Shown here piece by piece: positions 25,533 through 34,244 of a stretch of DNA of 64,000 nt. Where the stretch lies: positions 38,500 to 102,499 of the forward strand of contig DASXZJ010000025.1 in the NCBI GenBank assembly GCA_036502025.1. Direction: 5' to 3'. The translations under genes and the position numbers were made by a program. This DNA comes from Bog-473 sp036502025. Lineage in GTDB: Bacteria; Actinomycetota; Acidimicrobiia; Acidimicrobiales; RAAP-2. Within the stretch, counting starts at the first letter, position 1. Each line of letters starts with the position of its first letter. Below the pieces are notes generated by a model that saw nothing but the letters and a program-made list of their open reading frames with translations, searched no databases and was not told where the DNA came from.

Positions 25533-25550
25533 GCATAGTAGCTGCTATGG
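25533..25550. promoter_or_regulatory. TetR-type operator candidate, site 1
   Basis: GCATAGTAGCTGCTATGG is an 18-base near-palindrome (7 of 9 pairs match) 40 bases before the ATG of the fused CoA-transferase. It shares 14 of 17 bases with the site at 30755-30771 next to the TetR gene, including the CATAGTA and ATGG ends. This pairing, with both sites in front of transcription units of the same locus, is the reason for calling it an operator. Binding is inferred. Confidence 0.7.
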
Positions 25551-25589
25551 TGGTCCCGATTGGCAGCAGCTGCTGAGGGGAGGCGATTC

Positions 25590-28022
25590 ATGGCTGGGGT
25601 GTTCGAGGGTCTGCGCGTACTCGATCTGTCGTGGGGGATTGCGGGCCCCATGACGACCATGCTTCTGGTCGACAACGGTGCCGAAGTGACCCGCATCGAA
25701 CCTCCGGACGGAGACCCGTTCCGCGGCCAATCCGGCTACCGGGTGTGGAACCGGGGCAAGCGCAGCGCCCGTCTCGACCTGCGTTCCGAGGAGGGGCTCA
25801 AGGCGTTTCTCGCCCTCGCCGCCCGGGCCGACGTGGTGGTTGACAGTTTCTCCCCTGGGACGACCGCCAAGCTCGGCATCGACCATGAAAGTTTGACCAG
25901 ACGCAACGGACGCGTGATCACCTGTTCCATCACGGGGTACGGCGAGCACAAAGACCACCGAGATCGTCCGGCGTACGACGGCCTGGTGGCGGCACGGACG
26001 GGGTTGCTCTTCGATCAGAAGGGGCGGAGAGGCACGGCCATGGAGTACATCTGTGGCCGTCCGGGGCCACACCCCGAATTCGATGGGCCTGAGGGCCTGG
26101 TCCGGGGCGCCGACCGCCCGGGTCCCATCTTTCCCCGAACGCCGTGGCCGAGCATCGGTGCGGCGTATTTCGCCGCCCTCGGCGTGGCCGCCGCCCTTCG
26201 TGCGCGTGAAGTCAGCGGCGTCGGGCAACGGGTCACAACCTCGCTTCTCCAGGGGGCGATGGCCGCCGCTTCGCTCAACTGGCAGCGAGTCGAGAACCCC
26301 GATGCACCGTTGTACTGGATGTGGCCCGCTGACTCGAGGGCCATTGAGGGACTCTACGAATGCGCCGACGGAAGATGGGTGCACCACTGGACCGTGCGAC
26401 CCAGGTGGGTGCTGGAATCGTCCGAAAGCGACGAGCTGGGGGCGGCGGAACTCGATACCGCCTATCGCGACGATCCCGATCGTGTCTCGATGGAAGCGGA
26501 CGGACTGCTCACCGGGATCTTCCTCCATCCCCTCCTCAGCGAGGCTTTCAAGAAATTCCCCTCGACGGACTGGGAGTCGGCCGCCGCCGGTGTCGGCATG
26601 GGAGTCGCCTCGGTTCGTTCCCCGGCCGAAGCCCTGGCTGACCCGTCCTTCCTCGCTGATGGCTGCGTGGTTGAGGTCGACGATCCAGAAGTCGGACGGA
26701 TCCGCCACATCGGTCCCATCCTGGAATTCTCGGCCACGCCGGGCGCGGTGGTCGGCCCGTCACCGCGTTCGGGCCAGCACACCGACGAGGTCGAGGTGGA
26801 GGCGGAAACGATGCGGACGAGCCTCCCATCGGGCGGTGATCGAGCCGCGACCACCGCACTGTCCCACCCCTTGGCCGGGATACGCGTCCTCGATCTGGGT
26901 CTCGGGGTGGCCGGCCCGTACACCGGCCGGGTGATGGCGGACCTCGGTGCCGACGTGATCAAGATCAACGCCATGCACGATACGTACTGGGCCGGAACCC
27001 ATATGGGGCTGGGTACCAACCGCGGCAAGCGGAGCATCGCCATCGATTTGAAGCACGCGGGTGGACGTCAGGCTCTCGAGAAGCTCATTGAGAGCGCCGA
27101 CGTCGTCGCCACGAATTGGAGACCCGGAGCTGCCGCCCGGCTCGGACTGGACTACGAGACCCTCCAGGCACGGTTTCCCCGTCTCGTCTATTGCAACACG
27201 AGGGGTTTTGAGAATGGCCCTCGCTCCGCCCTGCCCGGCACGGACCAGACGGCCGCGGCGCTCACCGGAACGGAGTGGGAGGACGGAGCGTGCGCCGCCG
27301 GCAACCCGCCGCTGTGGAGCCGGTCCAACATGGGCGACACCGGGAACGCCATGCTGGCCGCCATTGCGATCGTGGCGGCGCTCTACCACCGCGAGCGGAC
27401 GGGAGAGGGTCAGGCGGTAAGCACTTCCATCGTCAACGCCGGTCTATTTCACACCTCCTACGCCTGGATACATGCCGACGGGGCGCCGGGAGGGTGGGGG
27501 CATGTCGACGGCGGCCAGCACGGGCTGTCGCCGTACTACCGCCTCTACCAGTGTGCCGAGGAAGGATGGCTCTTTCTCGCCGCGGTGACCGCCCAAGAGC
27601 GGGACAGATTGACCGCAATGCTCCGTCAATCCGAAAACCTGAGCCTGGACGCCAACCCTGCCGAGAAGGTGCTGTCGTCGTGCTTCGGGCGCCGAACGGC
27701 CGCGGAATGGGTGAAGCGACTCGACGGCTGTGGTGTGCCGGCGGAGTACGTCGACGAGAGCTTCTGCCGAACCGTCTTTGACGACCCTGAGGCCAGGAAG
27801 TCGCAACTGGTTGCCCAGACCTGGTCGGGCAGCGTCGGGACATTCGAGGATCCCGGGCTCCTCGTCAACGTGGAGCCGGCCAGCTGTGTGATCCAACGAG
27901 GCCCTTCGATGTGCGGTGAGCACACCCGCGAGATCCTGGTGGAGCACGGATACTCGAATGACGAGGTGGACGCCCTGGTGGCGGACCAGGCCGTTCTCGA
28001 AGCGGTCCTGGAGACGTCGTGA
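25590..28022 (+). CDS. fused double CaiB-type CoA transferase (family III)
   Basis: An 810-residue protein made of two family III CoA-transferase units in tandem, boundary about residue 400-425, each beginning LRVLDLSWGIAGP or IRVLDLGLGVAGP. Normal members are 380-450 aa homodimers with one active site per interlocked dimer half. The catalytic Asp of the G-D-x-x-G motif is Asp583 in MGDTGNAM in the C-terminal unit; in the N-terminal unit the aligned residues are Pro185-Trp186 (TPWPSIGAA), so it lacks the nucleophile. The protein should transfer CoA between an acyl-CoA and a free acid using one active site. ATG 25590 follows GGGGAGG; the stop overlaps the next GTG. Confidence 0.9.
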   Translation: MAGVFEGLRVLDLSWGIAGPMTTMLLVDNGAEVTRIEPPDGDPFRGQSGYRVWNRGKRSARLDLRSEEGLKAFLALAARADVVVDSFSPGTTAKLGIDHESLTRRNGRVITCSITGYGEHKDHRDRPAYDGLVAARTGLLFDQKGRRGTAMEYICGRPGPHPEFDGPEGLVRGADRPGPIFPRTPWPSIGAAYFAALGVAAALRAREVSGVGQRVTTSLLQGAMAAASLNWQRVENPDAPLYWMWPADSRAIEGLYECADGRWVHHWTVRPRWVLESSESDELGAAELDTAYRDDPDRVSMEADGLLTGIFLHPLLSEAFKKFPSTDWESAAAGVGMGVASVRSPAEALADPSFLADGCVVEVDDPEVGRIRHIGPILEFSATPGAVVGPSPRSGQHTDEVEVEAETMRTSLPSGGDRAATTALSHPLAGIRVLDLGLGVAGPYTGRVMADLGADVIKINAMHDTYWAGTHMGLGTNRGKRSIAIDLKHAGGRQALEKLIESADVVATNWRPGAAARLGLDYETLQARFPRLVYCNTRGFENGPRSALPGTDQTAAALTGTEWEDGACAAGNPPLWSRSNMGDTGNAMLAAIAIVAALYHRERTGEGQAVSTSIVNAGLFHTSYAWIHADGAPGGWGHVDGGQHGLSPYYRLYQCAEEGWLFLAAVTAQERDRLTAMLRQSENLSLDANPAEKVLSSCFGRRTAAEWVKRLDGCGVPAEYVDESFCRTVFDDPEARKSQLVAQTWSGSVGTFEDPGLLVNVEPASCVIQRGPSMCGEHTREILVEHGYSNDEVDALVADQAVLEAVLETS

Positions 28023-28441
28023 CTGACGCGCCTGGCGTCGAGCGTCCGGCGCCCATCCTCACCGACGACAACCGCGTCTTCTGGGAGGCGGCGCAGCAGG
28101 GGCGCCTCGTGACCCAGCGGTGCAGTCAATGTGGACGCCTCCGGCACCCGCCACGGCCGATGTGCCCGTCGTGCCACTCGCTCGAATACGACGTCCTCGA
28201 GCTGGCCGGTACCGGGGTGGTCTACAGCTATACCATCCTGCATCATCCGCAACATCCCTCCTTCCACTATCCGGTCATCGCGGCGCTGGTGGAGCTGGAC
28301 GAGGGCGTTCGAATTCTCTCCAACCTCGTCGATGTCGCCCCCGGCGAGGTCCGCATCGGCCTGCCGGTCCGGGTCGGGTTCGAACCCACGCGTGATGACC
28401 TGGCTGTGCCGGTGTTCGCACCGGCAGGCGAAGACCGATGA
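28019..28441 (+). CDS. DUF35 zinc-ribbon/OB-fold protein
   Basis: A 140-residue DUF35 protein: a rubredoxin-like zinc ribbon with Cys35, Cys38, Cys49 and Cys52 (CSQCGRLRHPPRPMCPSC) followed by an OB-fold (LAGTGVVYSYTILHHP onward). DUF35 proteins form complexes with thiolase-fold enzymes, as ChsH2/Ltp2 does in steroid side-chain degradation or in ketosynthase partner complexes. Here it is GTGA-coupled to the CoA transferase and ATGA-coupled to the thiolase-fold gene, which suits one complex with its product. Start is GTG 28019. Confidence 0.93.
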   Translation: MTDAPGVERPAPILTDDNRVFWEAAQQGRLVTQRCSQCGRLRHPPRPMCPSCHSLEYDVLELAGTGVVYSYTILHHPQHPSFHYPVIAALVELDEGVRILSNLVDVAPGEVRIGLPVRVGFEPTRDDLAVPVFAPAGEDR

Positions 28442-29607
28442 GCAAGGCGCTCGCCGGTGCAGCCGCCATCGTGGGCATCGGACAGACGGAGTTCTCCAAG
28501 GCGGCGGGACGCAGCGAGGCCCAATTGGCGAGCGAGGCCATCGTGGCCGCCCTGGCCGACGCGGGGCTGTCGGCCCGCGAAGTCGACGGACTGGTCAGTT
28601 ACACCATCGATCCGGTGGAAGAGACCGAGCTTGTCCGCGCCGTCGGCATCCAGGAGGTCGGATTTTCGAGCCGGGTCCCCTATGGAGGCGGGGGATCGCA
28701 GGGCGTCCTGCTGCATGCCGCCGCCGCCATCGCCTCCGGGGCGGCCGAGGTCGTGGTGGCCTACCGGGCGATCAAGGCCCGCTCTGGCAATCGATTCGGT
28801 CGGGCCAGTGTGGGGGGCAATCCGACGTCGTCGCATTCGGGTACCACCTCCTCGCAATGGTGTTCACCGTTCGGCGTTCTGACCCCGGCGTCCTGGATGT
28901 CGCTCAATGCGACGCGCTACATGCACGCATTCGGTGTCGAGAGTGCGGACTTCGGCCGGGCTGTGGTGCAGCTTCGTGCGTACGCCGCCAATAACCCCGC
29001 CGCCCATTTTTATGGCCGGCCGATCACGCTGGGTGAGCACCAGGCGTCGCGCTGGATCGCCGAGCCGTCCATCCGCCTCTTCGATTGTTGCCAGGAGACG
29101 GACGGCTCGGTGGCGTTGGTGATGACGAGGGCCGAACGAGCCGCCGAGGCACGCAGTCCGGTCGTCATCGCGGCCGCGGCCGGTGCGGGCCTCTTCGAGG
29201 AGGAGATCGCCAGCAACCACTACCGGCCCAACCTCGAGGTGATGGATGGTTCGGTGGCACTGGGCGAGCGCCTCTTCGGGGGCTTCGGGATCGATCGGGG
29301 CGACATTGATGTCGCCATGATCTACGACGCATTCTCGCCGATGCTCTTCATGCAGCTGGAGGCGCTGGGATTCTGCGGGCCGGGAGAGGCGAAGGACTTT
29401 GTGGCGGACGGCCACCTCGGTCCGGAAGGCCGCCTACCGTGCAACACCAACGGGGGATTGATCGGTGAGGGGTACATTCACGGACTGAATCTGACGGTCG
29501 AGGCGGTGCGCCAGCTTCGTGGCAGTTCAGTGAACCAGGTCGAGGACCCGAAGTTGGCCTTGGTCTGTGCCGGCCGGACCGGAGCCATCCTGCAGAAACT
29601 GTCGTGA
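28438..29607 (+). CDS. thiolase-fold acyl-CoA enzyme without nucleophilic Cys (Ltp2/SCP-x-like)
   Basis: A 389-residue thiolase-superfamily protein. The expected loop with the acyl-accepting cysteine reads VPYGGGGSQGVLLHAA, so there is no cysteine there, and the later site reads PCNTNGGLIGEGYIHGLN. This is the pattern of Ltp2-type aldolases and lipid-transfer proteins, which with a DUF35 partner cleave or bind beta-hydroxyacyl-CoA, not of true thiolases. The immediately preceding gene is the DUF35 partner, and the ATG overlaps its stop. I infer a retro-aldol cleavage step on a CoA thioester made by the CoA transferase. Confidence 0.85.
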   Translation: MSKALAGAAAIVGIGQTEFSKAAGRSEAQLASEAIVAALADAGLSAREVDGLVSYTIDPVEETELVRAVGIQEVGFSSRVPYGGGGSQGVLLHAAAAIASGAAEVVVAYRAIKARSGNRFGRASVGGNPTSSHSGTTSSQWCSPFGVLTPASWMSLNATRYMHAFGVESADFGRAVVQLRAYAANNPAAHFYGRPITLGEHQASRWIAEPSIRLFDCCQETDGSVALVMTRAERAAEARSPVVIAAAAGAGLFEEEIASNHYRPNLEVMDGSVALGERLFGGFGIDRGDIDVAMIYDAFSPMLFMQLEALGFCGPGEAKDFVADGHLGPEGRLPCNTNGGLIGEGYIHGLNLTVEAVRQLRGSSVNQVEDPKLALVCAGRTGAILQKLS

Positions 29608-29632
29608 CGTGAATGGCCGGATGGGCTGAGGG

Positions 29633-30694
29633 TTACAGCCCGTAGAGACGGGCCGCGTTGCCGGCGACGATCATGTCCCGCTCGTCGTCGGGGATGTCTT
29701 GGAAATTCTTCTCCACCACACGCTGTGAGTTCGGCCACGAAGTCGCCGGGTGGGGAAAATCAGTCGACCACATGATCCGGTCCACCCCGAGCTCATGGCG
29801 TTGGGCCAGACCGCGGGGATCGTCGACGAAGGTCAGATGCATCTGGCGGTGGAAGTAGCTACTCGGCTTCTCGTCCAGCTCAGGGAAGTCGTACGGACCC
29901 TCCGCCATGGAGTCGAGTAGGTCAAGGTAGTACGGCACCCATCCGAGGCTGGGCTCGACCAACACGATCTGCAGTTTGGGAAAGCGCGCCAGTACGCCCG
30001 GGAGGATCCAGAATGCGATCGTCTCGGCCAAGCGGAGCCCCGGCTGCGACGTGAAGATGCCCTTCTGCGGTGTCGGGTCACGGCGGAACAGCTCCCACAG
30101 CGATTCGACCAGCCCGAGATGCTGGCTGATCGACATGCCACTCTCCGAGATGGCCGCCCACACCGGGTCATAGCGGGCGTCGTGGTACTCCGGAAGGCCG
30201 ACCTCGGCCGGGAAAGTGGGCACATGGATGGCCCGGGCGCCCTGGGCGGCCAGGGCCTCCACCTGCTTGACGGCGAATTCAATATCGATGAGAGGGACTT
30301 GATAGGCCGGCACGAACCGTTTCGGGTCCACGGAGGCGAAGTCGAGCATGACCCGGTTGAACGCCTCCGATGCTTCCATCCACCCTTCGCTCATGAAGGG
30401 GTAGTGGCGGAACGCACTGACCTCGCTGTAGAGAACCTCGGCGTCCACGCCGTCCCGGTCCATGGCCTTGAGCCGTTCGACCGGGTCGTAGTAGCCGGGA
30501 TTGGTGAAGGCCTCATGACTGAAGCCAGCAGAAAGCACCGAGGGGTCGACGCCACCCATCTCCACCAAGTGCTTGGCCCTCTCCGCCTCGACGGCCCCGT
30601 CCCAGGCGTCGTGGTACTTGGATGGCATGTGTGCCTTGATCTGCTCCGGCAGGATCTTCACGTGCGAGTCCACCGAAATCAGTCGGGTCGTCAT
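29633..30694 (-). CDS. amidohydrolase-2 family metal-dependent hydrolase/decarboxylase
   Basis: A 353-residue (beta/alpha)8 barrel of the amidohydrolase-2 group (ACMSD/LigW-like). The family's N-terminal metal-binding motif reads SVDSHVKI, with Asp and His, near the start; RAIHVPTFPA, SISQHLGLVESL, LVEPSLGWVPYYLD and STDFPHPATSWPNS are the usual later metal and active-site segments. ATG at 30694 follows GGAGGGAACG, a very good ribosome-binding site. It is convergent with the thiolase-fold gene and divergent from the TetR gene, sharing one 129-base promoter region with the operator. Confidence 0.88.
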   Translation of the reverse strand: MTTRLISVDSHVKILPEQIKAHMPSKYHDAWDGAVEAERAKHLVEMGGVDPSVLSAGFSHEAFTNPGYYDPVERLKAMDRDGVDAEVLYSEVSAFRHYPFMSEGWMEASEAFNRVMLDFASVDPKRFVPAYQVPLIDIEFAVKQVEALAAQGARAIHVPTFPAEVGLPEYHDARYDPVWAAISESGMSISQHLGLVESLWELFRRDPTPQKGIFTSQPGLRLAETIAFWILPGVLARFPKLQIVLVEPSLGWVPYYLDLLDSMAEGPYDFPELDEKPSSYFHRQMHLTFVDDPRGLAQRHELGVDRIMWSTDFPHPATSWPNSQRVVEKNFQDIPDDERDMIVAGNAARLYGL

Positions 30695-30753
30695 CGTTCC
30701 CTCCTCGGGCGCCGGCGGGCCGCGTCACGGCGACCGGAAGCCCTCGTTCACGG

Positions 30754-30771
30754 CCATAGTAACTACAATGG
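30754..30771. promoter_or_regulatory. TetR-type operator candidate, site 2
   Basis: CCATAGTAACTACAATGG is an 18-base near-palindrome (7 of 9 symmetric pairs) between the divergent amidohydrolase and TetR genes, 60 bases upstream of the former and 53 of the latter. It matches site 1 at 14 of 17 bases. Autoregulation and control of the neighbouring unit are usual for TetR repressors, so it probably binds the product of 30824-31504. Confidence 0.72.
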
Positions 30772-30823
30772 TCACGGTACCACAGCTCCCTGGGGGCGAC
30801 AAGGGGGACTCTAGAGTGGCGCC

Positions 30824-31504
30824 GTGAGCAGAACTGAGAAGGATGCGGGCGCCGAGCACGTCCACGAGCGCGCCGCGTCCCTCGGCGGGGAGGGAGCAAC
30901 CCGGGAGCGCGTGATCGCCGCCACGGTCGCCTGCATTCTCGAACTTGGGTTCTACCGATCCAGCACGAACGAGATCGCCCGGCGCGCCGGGGTGACCTGG
31001 GGCGTGATCCAGCACTACTTCGGGACCCGGGAGCGGTTGATGGTCGCCGTTCTCGAGGACGGCTTCCATCACTTCGTCGACACGGTGCAGAGCCTGCACA
31101 TCGAAGGGGACACCGTCACCGAACGGCTGGGTCAGCTCGTCGAAATCTTCGCCGGGTACTACGCCCAACCGGAGTACCTGGCCGACCTTCAGGTGCTCCT
31201 GAGCATGGACCGTGACCCTCGGACCAGCGCGGAGGTCCGGCACACCATGCGCGGCGTGGCGGAGCAGTCGAACGTCCACGTCCGACGGCTCTTGCGGGAA
31301 GCGCTCGGGCCGGCGGCGAACACCCCGGATCTGGTGACGACGGTGTTCCTCGTCCTACGGGGTTTTGGTCTCAGCCAGCAACTGCTCGAGACGATGTCCT
31401 ACGACGCGCCGGCGCCGAAGCGAGATCGCGTGGCCCGCCAGCGTCGTCTACTCACCGACCTCCTCGCCCCGTACATCGAACGGGCGGCCAGCGGCGGCTC
31501 CTGA
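30824..31504 (+). CDS. TetR-family transcriptional regulator
   Basis: A 226-residue one-component repressor. The N-terminal helix-turn-helix covers about residues 27-75: TRERVIAATVACILELGFYRSS, NEIARRAGVTWGVIQHYFGTRERLM. The C-terminal domain is variable and binds the inducer. It starts with GTG at 30824; the upstream sequence has only a weak ribosome-binding site. It is divergent from the amidohydrolase and next to a shared operator that recurs before the CoA-transferase unit, so it probably controls both units; a CoA ester or free acid is the plausible inducer. Confidence 0.93.
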   Translation: MSRTEKDAGAEHVHERAASLGGEGATRERVIAATVACILELGFYRSSTNEIARRAGVTWGVIQHYFGTRERLMVAVLEDGFHHFVDTVQSLHIEGDTVTERLGQLVEIFAGYYAQPEYLADLQVLLSMDRDPRTSAEVRHTMRGVAEQSNVHVRRLLREALGPAANTPDLVTTVFLVLRGFGLSQQLLETMSYDAPAPKRDRVARQRRLLTDLLAPYIERAASGGS

Positions 31505-31523
31505 ACGACCGGCTACCACGGCT

Positions 31524-31539
31524 CGCGTCGGAAGACGCG
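31524..31539. terminator. short stem-loop between TetR gene and membrane gene
   Basis: CGCGTC and GACGCG form a 6-bp stem closed by a GGAA tetraloop (31524-31529, 31534-31539), 20 bases after the TetR stop. A U-run is absent, so it may be a Rho-dependent or inefficient terminator, or just a chance hairpin in GC-rich DNA. Confidence 0.3.
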
Positions 31540-31560
31540 CACCGGCTACCGTGGGTTGCG

Positions 31561-32109
31561 ATGGTGTCCGGCACGTACGAGGCCCTGTTTGCCGCCGTAG
31601 CGGCCACGGCGGCCGCGCTGACCGGACTCCTGTTCGTGGCCATCTCGGTGAGCCACACCCGGCCTGGGCGCCACGGCCCCAAGGTCATCTACGAGGTCCG
31701 GGCCGCCGCCTCATTGATCTCCTTCACCAGCGCGTTGGCCGTGGCCCTGTTCGGACTGGTGCCGGGCAACAACGTCGGTTATCCCGCCGCGATAGTCGGC
31801 GTCATCGGCGTCTTCTTCACCTTGGCCGGACTGCGGTCGATCATGGTCGATCCCGAGGCCCGTCGGGAGCGACGCCATCAAGTCGGCTTGATCATCCTTT
31901 TGCTCTTGACGTTCGGGTTCGAGCTCTGGGCCGGGATCGACCTCCTCATGCACCCCAGGGACAGGACCCCCCTTGACGTCCTCAGCAACCTGCTGGTGGC
32001 GTCGCTGCTCATCGGGATCGCGCGGGCCTGGGAGCTGGTGGGCGACCGGGACACCGGGATCATCGCGTCCATCACCACGCTCACCGGCAGATCGCCCGGC
32101 AAATCCTGA
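31561..32109 (+). CDS. small multipass membrane protein, unknown
   Basis: A 182-residue protein with about five hydrophobic segments (LFAAVAATAAALTGLLFVAI; SLISFTSALAVALFGLV; GVIGVFFTLAGL; VGLIILLLLTFGFEL; LLVASLLIGIARAW) linked by basic loops such as DPEARRERRHQ. No recognised domain. ATG at 31561 has no clear ribosome-binding site. It is encoded 56 bases downstream of the TetR gene in the same direction, but there is no sign of functional coupling. Confidence 0.7.
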   Translation: MVSGTYEALFAAVAATAAALTGLLFVAISVSHTRPGRHGPKVIYEVRAAASLISFTSALAVALFGLVPGNNVGYPAAIVGVIGVFFTLAGLRSIMVDPEARRERRHQVGLIILLLLTFGFELWAGIDLLMHPRDRTPLDVLSNLLVASLLIGIARAWELVGDRDTGIIASITTLTGRSPGKS

Positions 32110-32130
32110 ACACGGGGCCGCCGCCCTCTC

Positions 32131-32751
32131 TCAGATTTCGGGGATCCGCGGCTCCCGCCACATCCGCCACAGCGGAGGGCTGCCTGACTTCGACGGGATC
32201 TGAGAGACCACCTCGAAGCCGAAGCGGGCATAGAGCGGAACGTTGCGCTCCTTGGAGGATTCGAGGAAGGCGGGCTCACCCAGCTCATCGATCTCCGCCA
32301 GCTTCGCCCGCAACAAGGCGGATCCCACCCCCTTGCCCTGGCGCTCGGGCGCCGCGCCGAGGCTGAACAGGTACCAGTGCGGTTCGGTGGGATGGAGGCC
32401 CTCGACGGTGAACAGCAACTTCAACGCGCTGACGGTGTGGGGACTCATCAGGAAGGGAGCGGTCGGCATGAGCTGCAAGAGCTCGAGCACCGGGTGACGG
32501 TCTCTCCCAGGTGGTCCCCATAGTGCCGCCCCGCTGAGGTCCTGCGTCACCTGCACGTGGCCGTGGGGCATGTACTGGCGACGCAGCTGGGAGGTGAAGA
32601 ACGAGTGGAGCCCCAGGCGCCGCCGCTTCGGTCCGGCGAACATGAAGGAGGCGACCGGATCATCGTCGAAGGCCCGGACCAGCATGTCGGCCATCGCCGG
32701 GACGTCCGACGCGGTCGCCGTGCGGACCACGGGGCCTTCAGCCGGGGCCAT
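32131..32751 (-). CDS. GNAT-family N-acetyltransferase
   Basis: A 206-residue acetyl-CoA-dependent N-acyltransferase. The pyrophosphate-binding loop is PERQGKGVGSALLR (R/Q-x-x-G-x-G/A) and the usual later strand is ARFGFEVV. Residues RTATASDVPAMADMLVRAFDDDP form the first helix. It overlaps the acyl-CoA synthetase gene by 14 bases at its 5' end, so both are one transcription unit. Substrate unknown; self-protection or amine modification are both possible. Confidence 0.9.
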   Translation of the reverse strand: MAPAEGPVVRTATASDVPAMADMLVRAFDDDPVASFMFAGPKRRRLGLHSFFTSQLRRQYMPHGHVQVTQDLSGAALWGPPGRDRHPVLELLQLMPTAPFLMSPHTVSALKLLFTVEGLHPTEPHWYLFSLGAAPERQGKGVGSALLRAKLAEIDELGEPAFLESSKERNVPLYARFGFEVVSQIPSKSGSPPLWRMWREPRIPEI

Positions 32752-34240
32752 GGCTCAGCTCGGCCTTGAGGACCCGGCGCAGTAGCTTGCCGGTCTCGCT
32801 GTATGGGAGTTCGGACCGGAATTCGATCCGTTGCGGCGCCCGGGTCGAGCGCAGGTGCTCGGAGACCCAGAGAGTCAGGTCACCCGCGGCGGCGTCCGAT
32901 CCCTCGGTCAGCACCACCACGGCGACCACCGCTTCACCCCACTCGTCGTCGGGCAGGCCGATGACCGCGGCGTCCGTCACGGCCGGGTGCAGCAGCAGGA
33001 CGTCCTCGATCTCGCCCGGTGAGAGGTTCTCGCCGCCCCGCACGATGACATCGTCCAGCCTTCCCTCCACGAAGAGGTAGCCGTCGGCGTCGAGTCGTCC
33101 GCCGTCGTTGGTGGCCAGCCAGCCATCGGGGCTCAAGGTGGCGTGGCGCCCGAGGTACTCGCCGGAGACCTGGGGGCCGCGCACCCAGATCTCACCGGAA
33201 ACCCCGGCGTCGAGCGTCTCGCCGCGCGGTCCCCGGATCTCCATCTCGAGATTGGGGAGTGGTCGTCCCACCGAACCCAACCTGGCCCGGACGTGCGGTT
33301 CGGACGAGGCCACCGCCTCGCGATGGTCATCGGGACCGAGCACGGCCACCGTCGAGCTGGTTTCCGTGAGCCCGTAGGCGTTCACCAGACCGACCTGGGG
33401 CAGGAGCTCGAGGGCCCGCTCGACGACCGCTATCGGCATGCGCCCGCCGCCGTAGGACAGGTGCTGGAGGGCGGGCAGCTTCTCGCCCGTCTGATCGAGC
33501 ACCGTCAGGATGCGGCCGAGCATGGTCGGTACCACCATGGCGTGGGTCACCGCCTCGGTGGCGGCTAGTTCGACCCACGCCTCCGGGGAGAAGTGAGGCA
33601 GATAGACGAGGCGTCGCCCCGACCACACCGAGGTCAACACGGCCGCAATTCCGGCAATGTGGTAAGGCGGGACGCTGACCAGCGCGGCGTCGTCGGGATC
33701 GGCCCCGAGCAAGTCGACCGTCTCGAGCACGTAGCTGGTCAGGTGCCGGTGGCGCAGGAGGGCGGCCTTGGGCTCGCCCGTGGTGCCACTGGTGAACAGC
33801 AGGACCGCCGGGTCGTCGGGGTCGCCCTCGCCGCTCGCTTCGTGGGGCGGACCGTCGGCCTGGAGGAAGTGGGTCCGGTCGGTCATGACCAGATGTTCGA
33901 TGCCCCCGGGGAAGCGGTCGCGGACCGACGGGTCGACCACCGCCAGGCCCGGCGCGGCGCGTTCGAGGATGGCCCGGAGCTGGGCGTCCGACAGCCGGTA
34001 GTTGACGGGGACGTAGGGGATGCCGGCGCCGGCCGCGGCGAAGAGGCCGACGGGGACGGCCTCGGAGTTGACGTCCACCGCGATCAGGCGCGGTACCCCG
34101 CGCTGGGCGAGGTCGCGGGTCGCGGCCTGGGCCCGCAGCTGCAACTCGGCGAAGGTGAGGGAGGGTCCCGACTGCGATCCCACGGCGACCCGGTCCGGCA
34201 TCGCGCCCGCGGCGATATCGAGCAGGGAAGCCAGGTGCAC
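32738..34240 (-). CDS. acyl-CoA synthetase, AMP-dependent
   Basis: A 500-residue adenylate-forming enzyme that activates a carboxylic acid with ATP and CoA. The P-loop-like motif LLFTSGTTGEPK lies at 148-158, YGLTETSST binds AMP, GWLATNDGG is the hinge motif, and the C-terminal catalytic lysine is in YSETGKLLRR. GTG at 34240 is used. It lies four bases from the stop of the preceding small gene. The substrate pocket cannot be predicted; its neighbours (two hydratases and a CoA transferase) suggest activation of an organic acid for degradation. Confidence 0.93.
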   Translation of the reverse strand: MHLASLLDIAAGAMPDRVAVGSQSGPSLTFAELQLRAQAATRDLAQRGVPRLIAVDVNSEAVPVGLFAAAGAGIPYVPVNYRLSDAQLRAILERAAPGLAVVDPSVRDRFPGGIEHLVMTDRTHFLQADGPPHEASGEGDPDDPAVLLFTSGTTGEPKAALLRHRHLTSYVLETVDLLGADPDDAALVSVPPYHIAGIAAVLTSVWSGRRLVYLPHFSPEAWVELAATEAVTHAMVVPTMLGRILTVLDQTGEKLPALQHLSYGGGRMPIAVVERALELLPQVGLVNAYGLTETSSTVAVLGPDDHREAVASSEPHVRARLGSVGRPLPNLEMEIRGPRGETLDAGVSGEIWVRGPQVSGEYLGRHATLSPDGWLATNDGGRLDADGYLFVEGRLDDVIVRGGENLSPGEIEDVLLLHPAVTDAAVIGLPDDEWGEAVVAVVVLTEGSDAAAGDLTLWVSEHLRSTRAPQRIEFRSELPYSETGKLLRRVLKAELSHGPG

Positions 34241-34244
34241 GGCG

